Source of the DNA: JAZKHT01 sp040385245
GTDB lineage: Bacteria; Pseudomonadota; Alphaproteobacteria; Rhodobacterales; Rhodobacteraceae
Direction: 5' to 3'
Assembly (NCBI GenBank): GCA_040385245.1
Contig: JAZKHT010000012.1
Span: 1 to 64,000, forward strand
DNA length: 64,000 nucleotides
Part shown: in pieces, positions 8,715-15,799 of the stretch
Position numbering within the stretch: the stretch's first letter is position 1
Layout: each line of letters starts with the position of its first letter
Program-made: the position numbers and the translations under genes
Notes under the pieces: generated by a model
Seen by the model: the letters and a program-made list of their open reading frames with translations, nothing else
What the model was told of the DNA's origin: nothing
Database searches by the model: none

Positions 8715-8738
8715 ATATGGCTATCCATTTGATTTTTA

Positions 8739-8815
8739 TGGTACAGCTTGCCCGGCTCGAACGGGCGACCCCCAGATCCACAATCTGGTGCTCTAACCAA
8801 CTGAGCTAAAGCTGC
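8739..8815 (-). tRNA. tRNA-His (GUG), CCA encoded
   Basis: The reverse strand folds as a full cloverleaf of 77 nt. The acceptor pairs GCAGCTT with AAGCTGT. The anticodon loop is ATTGTGGAT with GTG at 8779-8781, the T arm contains GTTCGAG, the discriminator is A and CCA is encoded. An A at position 73, without an encoded extra G, is normal for alphaproteobacterial tRNA-His. The 3' end faces the integrase, so it is the probable attachment site of the element. Confidence 0.95.
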
Positions 8816-8941
8816 ACTTGCGGGCCATTTAGCCCCGCGGGACGGCGATTGCAAGGGGATGATTGCCTTTCTGCGGATGCATGCCCTTGCCAGCGGACCT
8901 GTCCCGCGTTACGCCAAAAGACCAAAGCCAAAGGGACGACC

Positions 8942-9157
8942 ATGGGCATCGACAAGCAAAGCGACATCGCCGCGAACATCCAGATCGGGCCAACCTCGCT
9001 CGGGATGGTCCGCATCTACATCGAGGCGGATGGCGGCGTGGAATTGCCGCTGGACTTTGATCCCGAAGAGGCGGACGAGATCGCCGAAGAATTGCGCGCC
9101 GCCGCCGAAGCCGCCCGCGCCATGGGGAACGGCAAGCCGGGACCAAAGCGCCGCTGA
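8942..9157 (+). CDS. Small conserved protein (DUF6324-like)
   Basis: A protein of 71 aa beginning MGIDKQSDIAANIQIGPTSL, with no signal peptide or membrane segment. The core MVRIYIEADGG-VELPLDFDP precedes an acidic helical tail. Small proteins of this pattern are widespread in Rhodobacterales and have no known function; the family name is from memory and tentative. The ATG at 8942 has AAAGGGACG a few bases upstream, which decides it over longer in-frame options. Confidence 0.7.
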   Translation: MGIDKQSDIAANIQIGPTSLGMVRIYIEADGGVELPLDFDPEEADEIAEELRAAAEAARAMGNGKPGPKRR

Positions 9158-9221
9158 CAGGCGGCGGACGGTTGCGCCGCCCCTTCCCCTGCCTGATCTT
9201 TCGCAGAAAAATCGCACGCCC

Positions 9222-9680
9222 TTAGCCCAAAACAAACCCCGGATCGCGCAGCGCGTGCAGGCGCGTTGCGGCGTGGCGGGCGAATTTCTGCACCATCACC
9301 TTGCGCCGGGTGGGGGGCAGCGGCGTGTCCGGCCCCAGTCGAACAATCTCGGCGTCATACGAATCGGCAAGGATCAGGCCGGTGCCCTGCGGCAGCAGGT
9401 CGGTCGGAAAATCTGCATCAACCGCCCAGAAAAAGCGGTCACACCATTCCAGATAGCCCTGCCATTTGCGATCCGTCACATAATCCACGCGACCCGATTT
9501 GCATTCGATCACCCACACCTCTCCTCTGGGGCCAAGCGCCATGACATCGACGCGCAGGCCCGGTGTGGGCACCAATTCCTCGACCGTGACGAAATCCAGC
9601 CCCCGCAGCGCCCGGCACACCCCCCGCGCAAGGCGTTGGCCGGGGGTCGGGGGAATGGGTGTATCCAGCATCGGGTCCAT
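9222..9680 (-). CDS. mmcB: MmcB-family DNA repair protein
   Basis: A protein of 152 aa. The core RVDVMALGPRGEVWVIECKSG has the D-x(n)-E-x-K pattern of the PD-(D/E)xK nuclease fold, which fits MmcB proteins, a family linked to mitomycin C resistance and DNA damage repair in Caulobacter. DYVTDRKWQGYLEWCD follows and is also typical. The start is uncertain: ATGs at 9680 and 9671 both give the conserved PTPGQRLARGV segment, while the longer frame to 9737 seems too long. It converges on the DUF6324-like gene. Confidence 0.8.
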   Translation of the reverse strand: MDPMLDTPIPPTPGQRLARGVCRALRGLDFVTVEELVPTPGLRVDVMALGPRGEVWVIECKSGRVDYVTDRKWQGYLEWCDRFFWAVDADFPTDLLPQGTGLILADSYDAEIVRLGPDTPLPPTRRKVMVQKFARHAATRLHALRDPGFVLG

Positions 9681-9776
9681 CGCAGAATCATGAACGAAGG
9701 ATGAACATCTGTCCAGCCCTGCGCCGCGTTCCATCAACGCTCTTGCCCCGGCCCCCCACTGTCCCTATCTGTTGGG

Positions 9777-9950
9777 GTGGCGGGTTCTGCTCTTCACGTG
9801 AGTGGCACTTTTCCAGTGGCCGATAAGCAAACGCATGGCGGCTGGCTCTGCCGGGATCCAGGTCCCGGTATCTGGCTACCACCTGAGACCTCTGGCTCTC
9901 GGGAAAATCACGCCGACCACGGCTGCTGCGGGCCCGCCACCCTGCACACT
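9777..9950 (+). ncRNA. ssrS: Probable 6S RNA
   Basis: A region of about 170 bases folds as a rod. The ends pair perfectly (GGTGGCGGG with CCCGCCACC at 9933-9941). A second helix pairs CGTG and TGGC with GCCG and CACG. There is a large central bubble and a terminal hairpin CCGGGATCCAGGTCCCGG. This is the architecture of 6S RNA, which binds the housekeeping RNA polymerase holoenzyme. TTGCCC (9743) and TATCTG (9766), 17 bases apart, form a plausible promoter, and an intrinsic terminator follows at 9954-9990. The identification rests on fold, length and promoter/terminator context, not on alignment. Confidence 0.68.
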
Positions 9951-9953
9951 ATC

Positions 9954-9990
9954 AAAAAAAGGTCAGGGCGGTTTCCCGCGCTGACCTTTT
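9954..9990. terminator. Bidirectional intrinsic terminator
   Basis: AAGGTCAG and CTGACCTT form the stem around a GC-rich loop, with an A-run on the left and a T-run on the right. It can end the 6S-like RNA on the plus strand and the small membrane-protein gene on the minus strand. Confidence 0.8.
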
Positions 9991-10010
9991 TGCTTGGATA
10001 CAAACGTGCC

Positions 10011-10322
10011 TTAGCGCTGACGTGGTTTGCCCTTGGCAGCGGTCACCGTAACCGGGATCGGCGTCAGGCGCATCAGTGTGCCGCCACGCGGAGTTTCGTC
10101 CCGTTCGGCCATGCCCATGATGCGGATGGCGAACTGAACCGCAGAAAAGACGACGCCATTGAACATCACCATCATCGCAGCCGCGACCCAGCCCATGTCC
10201 GACCCAAGGATCAGGTGGCGCAATCCCGCGACGTCAAGCGCCACAAGGCTGACGACAAAGACCACGGCCAGCGCAAAGCCGACGGCGATGCTACTGATGT
10301 AAAGGTGGATGAGTTTGGGCAT
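10011..10322 (-). CDS. Small two-helix membrane protein of unknown function
   Basis: A protein of 103 aa starting MPKLIHLYISSIAVGFALA. Two hydrophobic segments (about 5-30 and 42-65) are joined by a short loop, and the C-terminal 35 residues are polar and basic. GGAGG lies 5-9 bases before the ATG at 10322. I do not recognise a characterised family; similar small proteins sit next to nusB in related genomes from memory, which is weak evidence. It is 110 bases downstream of nusB on the same strand and may be the end of the rib-nusB transcript. Confidence 0.65.
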   Translation of the reverse strand: MPKLIHLYISSIAVGFALAVVFVVSLVALDVAGLRHLILGSDMGWVAAAMMVMFNGVVFSAVQFAIRIMGMAERDETPRGGTLMRLTPIPVTVTAAKGKPRQR

Positions 10323-10432
10323 AGTGTCCTCCGGGGGCTTGAGTGACAGCTTAGCCCCTTGTCGGGGCACTGCCACAGCCATTTTGCCGCAGGTCGGGTT
10401 CCCGCACTGTGTCGGGCATGGCCAAAAGCCGC

Positions 10433-10897
10433 CTAGAACGCCTCGGGCCTGGTTTCGCGCGCCATGTGGTCAAGCACGGCATTGACGAACTTCGGCTCTT
10501 TCCCGTCGGGGAAGAATGCCTTGGCGACATCGACATATTCGTTGATCACCACCTTGGGCGGCGTCACCATTCCCGACAACTCGCCACCCGCCGCGCGGAA
10601 CAGTGCGCGCAGAACCGGGTCGATCCGGTCAATCGGCCATTTCGCCACGAGTGCGCGGTCGGTCATCTGGTCGATCTTGGCCTGCCAGTTGACGGCGTGG
10701 CCCACAACATCACGGAAATGGGTCACGTCGCCTTCGGCCATCTCGTCGCCGTCATAGACCGCGCCAAAGCGATGCGTCTCGAACTCTCGTACAATCGTCT
10801 CGACGGTTTGCCCGCTGCTTTCCATCTGGAATAGCGCCTGCACGGCATAAAGCCGCGCCGCAGATCGCATCTGTTTTTTCTCTGCCTGCGTGGTCAT
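10433..10897 (-). CDS. nusB: Transcription antitermination factor NusB
   Basis: An all-helical RNA-binding protein of 154 aa that joins NusE (S10) and boxA RNA in rRNA antitermination. The N-terminus RSAARLYAVQALFQME and the C-terminus PPKVVINEYVDVAKAFF-PKFVNAVLD are diagnostic of NusB. The ATG at 10897 overlaps the TGA of ribH by four bases (ATGA), so translation is probably coupled. The ribH-nusB arrangement is widely conserved. Confidence 0.95.
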   Translation of the reverse strand: MTTQAEKKQMRSAARLYAVQALFQMESSGQTVETIVREFETHRFGAVYDGDEMAEGDVTHFRDVVGHAVNWQAKIDQMTDRALVAKWPIDRIDPVLRALFRAAGGELSGMVTPPKVVINEYVDVAKAFFPDGKEPKFVNAVLDHMARETRPEAF

Positions 10898-11394
10898 GCG
10901 CGGAACCCGATCCCCTTTGTCTGGCCCGCCCACTTGCGCGAAAGCGCGATCAGATGCAAGGCCGCCGCTGCCGCCCCGCCCCCCTTGTTCTGGGCTGACG
11001 GATCAGCGCGCACTTCGGCCTGGGGGCGGTTTTCCACCGTGAGGATGCCGTTGCCAATGCAGGCTCCCTGCAAGCCAAGCAGGCTGATGGCGCGGCTGCT
11101 GTCATTGCAGACGGTATCGTAATGTGTCGTCTCGCCCCGGATGACGCAGCCCAGTGCCACATAGCCGTCATAGCTGGTCTGCCGTTCGGCCAGCGCGATG
11201 GCGGTCGGCACCTCAAGCGCGCCGGGCACTTCGATCACATCGACCACTGCCCCGGCCTGTGTGGCGGTGGCCTTGGCCCCGGCGATCAGGTTGTCCGCGA
11301 TGTCGCGGTAATAGGGGGCCACGACGATCAACAGTTTGACAGGCCGATCAAAGGTCGGCAGCGGCAGGGTGTAGTGCGTTTCAGATCCGGCCAT
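10894..11394 (-). CDS. ribH: 6,7-dimethyl-8-ribityllumazine synthase
   Basis: An enzyme of 166 aa that condenses 5-amino-6-ribitylamino-uracil with dihydroxybutanone phosphate in riboflavin synthesis. Motifs visible: VVAPYYRDIADNLIAGA, EVPGALEVPTAIALA, the substrate loop GCVIRGETTHYD with the catalytic His, and GILTVEN. The ATG at 11394 gives a normal length. It follows ribB with a gap of 1 base and overlaps nusB. The substrate of this step is supplied by the DHBP synthase domain encoded just upstream. Confidence 0.96.
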   Translation of the reverse strand: MAGSETHYTLPLPTFDRPVKLLIVVAPYYRDIADNLIAGAKATATQAGAVVDVIEVPGALEVPTAIALAERQTSYDGYVALGCVIRGETTHYDTVCNDSSRAISLLGLQGACIGNGILTVENRPQAEVRADPSAQNKGGGAAAAALHLIALSRKWAGQTKGIGFRA

Positions 11395-11395
11395 C

Positions 11396-12499
11396 TTACG
11401 CCTCCGTGATTGGCTGGGTGCCGGTGATGGACAGGCCATACGCCTCTAGCCCGACAACCTTTGGCGCTTTGGAATTGGACACCAGCGTGATTTCGGACAG
11501 GCCCAGCGCAGACAGTATCTGCGCGCCAAGCCCGTATTGCCGCAACGTCTGTGGCGATGCCTCGTCGTCGGACGCCAGTTTCATCGACACGTCGCGCAAC
11601 AGGACAACCACGCCACGCCCTTTTTCGGCAATCAGCTGCATCGCGCCCTGCAATTCGTGCGCATGGGCCGGGTTGATGCCCAAGACATCCTCCAACGGGT
11701 TCAGCGCGTGCATCCGCACCAGAACGGGTTCTGCCGATGTCAGATCGCCCTTGGTCAGCACGACATGTTCGGCGCCTTGGGTTTCGTCGGCAAAAATCCG
11801 CATCAGCCAATCGCCGCCATAGGCCGAGGTGACGTGTTTCACAGACTTCTCGTTCACCAGATTGTCGTGGCGGCGGCGATAGGCGATCAGGTCGGAAATC
11901 GTGCCGATCTTCAGCGCGTGGCGTTGCGCGAATGAAATCAGATCGGGCAGACGCGCCATGGTACCGTCGTCGTTCATGATCTCGCAGATCACGCCGGACG
12001 GGTTCAACCCGGCCAGACGGCTGACATCCACCGCAGCCTCAGTATGGCCCGCGCGCACCAGCACGCCCCCGTCGCGCGCGCGCAGCGGAAAGATGTGACC
12101 GGGCGAGGCGATGTCCTGTGGCCCCTTGGTCGGATCGATCGCCACAGACACGGTCAGCGCGCGGTCGGCGGCCGAGATGCCTGTGGTCACGCCTTCGCGC
12201 GCCTCGATCGACAGGGTGAAGGCGGTTTCGTGACGGCTGGAGTTCTTGGGGCTCATCAGCGGCAGGCCAAGGGCATCGACGCGCGCGGCGGGCATCGCAA
12301 GACAGATCAGCCCGCGCCCGTGGGTTGCCATGAAGTTGATGGCCGATGGCGTGCACATCTGTGCCGGGATCACCAGATCGCCCTCGTTTTCGCGGTCCTC
12401 GTGATCGACAAGGATGAACATCCGCCCGTTGCGCGCATCCTCGATGATGTCTTCAATCGTGGAAATCGCGTCGGAATAGTCGCTCTTTGACTGGCTCAT
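11396..12499 (-). CDS. ribB: 3,4-dihydroxy-2-butanone 4-phosphate synthase with a degenerate GTP cyclohydrolase II domain
   Basis: A RibBA-length protein of 367 aa. The N-terminal RibB half (about 1-205) is intact: DHEDRENEGDLV, HGRGLICLAM, RHETAFTLSIEAREG, and GHTEAAVDVSRLAGL. It makes dihydroxybutanone phosphate from ribulose 5-phosphate. The C-terminal half aligns in layout with RibA but lacks the three zinc cysteines of the SECLTGD / RCDCG motif (here MHALNPLEDVLGINPAH) and the RQEGRG active-site loop. GTP cyclohydrolase II activity is therefore not expected, and a separate ribA must exist elsewhere. First gene of ribB-ribH-nusB. I saw no FMN riboswitch in the 200 bases upstream. Confidence 0.93.
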   Translation of the reverse strand: MSQSKSDYSDAISTIEDIIEDARNGRMFILVDHEDRENEGDLVIPAQMCTPSAINFMATHGRGLICLAMPAARVDALGLPLMSPKNSSRHETAFTLSIEAREGVTTGISAADRALTVSVAIDPTKGPQDIASPGHIFPLRARDGGVLVRAGHTEAAVDVSRLAGLNPSGVICEIMNDDGTMARLPDLISFAQRHALKIGTISDLIAYRRRHDNLVNEKSVKHVTSAYGGDWLMRIFADETQGAEHVVLTKGDLTSAEPVLVRMHALNPLEDVLGINPAHAHELQGAMQLIAEKGRGVVVLLRDVSMKLASDDEASPQTLRQYGLGAQILSALGLSEITLVSNSKAPKVVGLEAYGLSITGTQPITEA

Positions 12500-12706
12500 G
12501 ATCCGTCTCCCGCAGTATGTGCCTTGGCCTTAGCGAATGTGCGCGCCAAAGGCCAGAGGCGGGTGATCTTGCACGGATGCAGACAGGCTGTGCGGCACGG
12601 CAAGGCGTGGCGGATTCTTGTGGAGCGGCGGACAAATCAGACTGGCTGAACCTGCGATATGATCCAAACCCCGGCCCCCCGCGTTTCACAACAAATGGAG
12701 GTGTGC

Positions 12707-13369
12707 ATGCAGGCCCTTGTCATCGGTGCCTCGGGCGGCATCGGCACCGCCTTGTGTGCGGCCCTTGTCACGCGCGGCGATGCCGTCACCCGCCTGTCAA
12801 GGCGCGAGACGGGCTTTGATCTGACGGACGAGGACAGCATTGCGCGCGCCCTTGGAGCACTCGATACGCCGTTTCACACCATCCTTGTCGCCACCGGCGC
12901 GCTGGAAATTGGCGGCGACCGGCCGGAAAAATCGTTGCGCGCCCTGACCCCGGATGCGTTGGCGCGGCAGTTTGCGGTCAATGCCATCGGCCCGGCACTG
13001 GTGCTGAAACACGCGCTGCGTCTGATGCCCCGCGACCAACCCGCGCGTTTCGGTGTGCTGTCGGCGCGTGTCGGGTCGATCACCGACAACCGTCTGGGGG
13101 GCTGGTATTCCTATCGCGCTGCAAAGGCGGCGTTGAACCAGTTGATCCACACCGCCGCGATCGAGGTGGCGCGCACCCACCCGCAGGCGGTCATCGCCTG
13201 TCTGCACCCCGGCACGGTCGCCACCGCCTTTACCGCCGCCTATGCAGACAGCCACCCCACCGTGCCCGCAAGCACCGCTGCGGCAAATCTGATCGCTGTG
13301 CTGGATGCAATGACCCCCGCCGACAGCGGCGGATTTTACGACTGGGCCGGCAAGCCCATCCCCTGGTGA
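12707..13369 (+). CDS. Short-chain dehydrogenase/reductase (CsgA/C-factor-like)
   Basis: A Rossmann-fold oxidoreductase of 220 aa. The N-terminal VIGASGGIGTALC is the nucleotide-binding glycine motif. The catalytic Ser lies in VLSARVGS, and Tyr/Lys in YSYRAAKAALN. HPGTVATAFT follows, as in the short C-factor/CsgA subgroup. The substrate is unknown. The ATG at 12707 has GGAG about 6 bases upstream and directly starts the beta strand, which decides it over an upstream in-frame ATG at 12659. It is divergent from ribB and probably monocistronic. Confidence 0.88.
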   Translation: MQALVIGASGGIGTALCAALVTRGDAVTRLSRRETGFDLTDEDSIARALGALDTPFHTILVATGALEIGGDRPEKSLRALTPDALARQFAVNAIGPALVLKHALRLMPRDQPARFGVLSARVGSITDNRLGGWYSYRAAKAALNQLIHTAAIEVARTHPQAVIACLHPGTVATAFTAAYADSHPTVPASTAAANLIAVLDAMTPADSGGFYDWAGKPIPW

Positions 13370-13382
13370 CGCGCCCCTTGCG

Positions 13383-14147
13383 CTATTCGTCGCGAAAGTG
13401 CCCGGCCAGCGCCCGCGCGCTGTGGGTCAGCAGGGACAGATCGACCCCTACGGCGGTAAAGGTCGTTCCCCATTCGATGCACTGGCGCGCAAAGTCACGG
13501 TCCAGCGTCAGGACACCGGCAGGCTTGCCCGCCGCCGTGATGGCGGTGATGGCGGCATGTATTGCCGCGACCACATCCGGGTGGGCAGGGTTTCCCAGAT
13601 GCCCCATCGACGCCGCCAGATCGGCAGGCCCGATGAACATCGCATCCACCCCGTTCACTGCGGCGATCTCGGGGATGCGGGCAATCGTGTCATGGGTTTC
13701 CACCTGAACAATCAGGCACAATTCCTCTTCCGCGCGGACATGATAGTTCGGAACCAGTCCGTAGATATTGGCCCGCGTCATGCCCGCAACGCCGCGGACG
13801 CCGCGCGGCGCATAGCGCATGGCAGCCACCGCCGCCCGCGCCTCGAACGCGGTTTGAACGTAAGGGATCATCAGGGTCTGCGCCCCCAGATCCAGCAACC
13901 GCTTGATCAAGACCGTGTCGTTGCTGGCGGGCCGGACAACGGCGCTGGTGCGATAGGGTGCCACGGCCTGCATCATCCCCACCGTGTCGGGCACGTCGGT
14001 CAGGGAATGTTCGGTGTCGATCACCATCCAGTCGAACCCCGCCGTCGCCAGCGCCTCGACCGCGATGGGACCGGGAATGGTGTTCCATATGCCGATTTGC
14101 TGCCGGCGGTCCTGCAAGGCCCGCTTGAAGCGGTTGACGGGCATCAT
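13383..14147 (-). CDS. HpcH/HpaI-family aldolase (2-keto-3-deoxy sugar acid aldolase type)
   Basis: A class II, metal-dependent aldolase of 254 aa. Family signatures: IGIWNTIPGPIAVEALATAG, DWMVIDTEHSLTD, the metal/phosphate region QVETHDTIARIPEIAAV with metal-ligand Glu, and FIGPADLAASMG with metal-ligand Asp. It cleaves or forms hydroxy-keto acids with pyruvate; the exact substrate cannot be told. The start ATG overlaps the TGA of aroQ by four bases, so the two are translationally coupled although their pathways differ. Confidence 0.9.
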   Translation of the reverse strand: MMPVNRFKRALQDRRQQIGIWNTIPGPIAVEALATAGFDWMVIDTEHSLTDVPDTVGMMQAVAPYRTSAVVRPASNDTVLIKRLLDLGAQTLMIPYVQTAFEARAAVAAMRYAPRGVRGVAGMTRANIYGLVPNYHVRAEEELCLIVQVETHDTIARIPEIAAVNGVDAMFIGPADLAASMGHLGNPAHPDVVAAIHAAITAITAAGKPAGVLTLDRDFARQCIEWGTTFTAVGVDLSLLTHSARALAGHFRDE

Positions 14148-14587
14148 TTGGCGCCGACCAGCCCCGCCATCCGGCGCAGCGCAAGCAGATACCCCTCTGT
14201 CCCGAACCCGGCGATCACCCCATCCGCGCGCAGACTGACATAGGAATGATGACGAAACGCCTCGCGCTGATGGACGTTCGAGATATGCACCTCAAGCACC
14301 GGGCCATCGAACGCCTTCAGCGCATCCAGAATGGCCACCGACGTGTGGGTATAGGCGGCAGGGTTGATGATGATACCTGCCCCTTTGGACCGTGCCTCGT
14401 GCACCCAGTCGATGATCTGCCCTTCGTGGTTCGACTGGTGAAAGCGGATCGTCAGACCCAGATCCTCGGCCAGCGCGCCGCAGGCCTCGGCCACGTCGTC
14501 CAGCGTCTGGTGGCCGTAGATTTCGGGTTGGCGCAGGCCAAGCAGATTAAGGTTCGGCCCGTTCAGAATGTAGATCGGTTTCGCCAC
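14144..14587 (-). CDS. aroQ: Type II 3-dehydroquinate dehydratase
   Basis: A shikimate-pathway enzyme of 147 aa that dehydrates 3-dehydroquinate to 3-dehydroshikimate as a dodecamer. Motifs visible: NGPNLNLLGLRQPEIYG with the catalytic Tyr, FHQSNHEG, INPAAYTHTS, and EVHISNVHQREAFRHHS with the catalytic His. The start codon is GTG at 14587. It is first in a two-gene unit with the HpcH/HpaI aldolase. The upstream 250 bases hold the structured element described separately. Confidence 0.96.
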   Translation of the reverse strand: MAKPIYILNGPNLNLLGLRQPEIYGHQTLDDVAEACGALAEDLGLTIRFHQSNHEGQIIDWVHEARSKGAGIIINPAAYTHTSVAILDALKAFDGPVLEVHISNVHQREAFRHHSYVSLRADGVIAGFGTEGYLLALRRMAGLVGAK

Positions 14588-14655
14588 GATTATCCCCGCT
14601 GATACTCAATACGAAAAACATTAATGGTGTTGTTCGGAATTGGCGATAGGATGAT

Positions 14656-14678
14656 TGCACACGTCCTGGGCGTGTGCA
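14656..14678. other. Perfect inverted repeat upstream of aroQ
   Basis: TGCACACG (14656-14663) and CGTGTGCA (14671-14678) are separated by 7 bases. No T-run follows on either side. It could be an operator for aroQ or a stem in its leader; position is the only clue. Confidence 0.4.
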
Positions 14679-14732
14679 TAGCCAAATCATGCAAGCAGGG
14701 CGTGTATTTTCCGGGGTTCCCAAAAAAGGGTT

Positions 14733-14819
14733 GGCGCTCACCGTGCCCGGTCAGGGGCACCCCCCGCGGGAGCCGTGCAGGGGTGGTTCGTCAGAACCGG
14801 ATGAGCGCCCAGTTGGCCA
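14733..14819 (-). ncRNA. Four-way-junction structured RNA candidate between metF and aroQ
   Basis: GGCGCTCA (14733-14740) pairs perfectly with TGAGCGCC (14812-14819). Inside lie three more inverted pairs: GTGCCC/GGGCAC, CCCC/GGGG, and GGTTC-GTCA-GAACC. Together they form a cloverleaf-like junction of about 87 nt. On the minus strand a T6 run follows the closing stem after five bases, so it could be the terminator and a 3' UTR RNA of metF. I do not recognise a known riboswitch or RNA family. The strand assignment depends on that T-run only. Confidence 0.5.
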
Positions 14820-14837
14820 CGTCGTAAGACCGTCCCG

Positions 14838-15704
14838 TCACGCCACCTTTTCAAGCGCCACCTCTGGGGTGATCCCAAGGGCATGGCACACGTCTCGCGA
14901 CAGGTGGGGGCGGTTCAGCGTGTAGAAATGCAGGTCTTCCACGCCTTCGGTCAAAAGGGTGTCGCACAGTTCGGTGCACAGGGCGGTGGACAGCAACTCT
15001 TCGCGCCCGTCGCGCGTGGCGGCGACATAGGCCTCGTCCAGCCAGTGCGGGATTTGCGCGCCACAACGGGTGGCGAATTTCTTGACCCCGGCCCAGTTCT
15101 CGATGGGCAGGATGCCGGGGATGATCGGGGCGGTGATGCCCTCTTTGGCGCACAGATCGCGGAACCGCAGGAACGTCTCTGCCTCGAAAAAGAACTGTGT
15201 GATGGCCGATGTCGCCCCGGCATCGATCTTGCGCTTCAGCCAGCGCACATCGGCCAATGTGTCGGCGGCGTCGGGGTGGGGTTCGGGATAGGCACCGACG
15301 CGCAGGGTGAACTTGCTGGTGGCGGCCAAAGCCTCGATCAGGTCCACGCTGCTGGCAAAGCCGTCCGCATGGGGGGTAAAGCGGTCCGCCCCTTTGGGCG
15401 CATCGCCGCGCAGCGCGACAATCTCGGTCACGCCCGCGTCGGCATAGGCGGCGGCGATGTCCAGCGTCTCGGCCCGGGTCGCATCGACACAGGTCAGGTG
15501 TGCCGCGACGTTCAGCCCGTAATTCAGCGCGATGGCCGAAACCGCCTCGTGCGTCAGCTTCCGCGTCGCGCCGCCTGCGCCATAGGTTACCGACACGAAG
15601 GCCGGTTTCAGCGGGGCCAGCATCTGCACCGTTTCCCACAGCCGGAACGACGCCTCCAGCGTCTGCGGCGGAAAGAACTCAAAGCTGATGCGCGGTGCGG
15701 ACAT
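14838..15704 (-). CDS. metF: Methylenetetrahydrofolate reductase
   Basis: A flavoenzyme of 288 aa with a TIM-barrel fold that reduces 5,10-methylene-THF to 5-methyl-THF for methionine synthesis. Motifs visible: ISFEFFPPQT, FVSVTYGAGG, HLTCVDATR, EIVALRGDAPKG, and IPGILPI. The ATG at 15704 places ISFEFFPP at residue 5, as in the family; an upstream in-frame ATG at 15743 overlaps the divergent regulator promoter. It is divergent from a MetR-like regulator across a 95-base spacer with two inverted repeats. Confidence 0.96.
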   Translation of the reverse strand: MSAPRISFEFFPPQTLEASFRLWETVQMLAPLKPAFVSVTYGAGGATRKLTHEAVSAIALNYGLNVAAHLTCVDATRAETLDIAAAYADAGVTEIVALRGDAPKGADRFTPHADGFASSVDLIEALAATSKFTLRVGAYPEPHPDAADTLADVRWLKRKIDAGATSAITQFFFEAETFLRFRDLCAKEGITAPIIPGILPIENWAGVKKFATRCGAQIPHWLDEAYVAATRDGREELLSTALCTELCDTLLTEGVEDLHFYTLNRPHLSRDVCHALGITPEVALEKVA

Positions 15705-15733
15705 GGGACAACTCCTGCTTTTCTTGTCCCTCT

Positions 15734-15787
15734 TGTCTCGCAAATGACGATGTGAGACAAATTCATAATACTCATCATCAACATGAG
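15734..15787. promoter_or_regulatory. metF / LysR regulator operator candidates
   Basis: Two inverted repeats sit between the divergent genes: TGTCTC-N14-GAGACA (15734-15759) and CTCAT-N7-ATGAG (15771-15787). LysR-type regulators bind interrupted dyads of about 15 bp in such spacers, usually with an effector; for MetR it is homocysteine. Which dyad is the true site cannot be told from sequence. Confidence 0.55.
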
Positions 15788-15799
15788 GCTGACCACATA

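Larger units (their letters stand above)
5361..8738. mobile_element. Remnant integrative element next to tRNA-His
   Basis: A lower-GC segment carrying a broken resolvase, an AlbA_2 fragment, a hypothetical gene, an AlpA-type excisionase, an HTH/zinc-ribbon protein and a tyrosine integrase. The integrase ends 126 bases from the 3' end of tRNA-His, a common integration target. I could not find a second copy of the tRNA 3' end to the left, so the left boundary given here is only the end of the antiporter gene. Two gene breaks suggest a decaying element. Confidence 0.6.

Noticed and set aside
12500..12706. FMN riboswitch upstream of ribB
   Set aside because: None of the conserved FMN-riboswitch blocks could be seen on the minus strand in the 200 bases before ribB.
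14588..14837. SAM or SAH riboswitch near metF
   Set aside because: The structured element lies downstream of metF, not in its leader, and its sequence lacks the conserved cores of the SAM-II and SAH families that I know.
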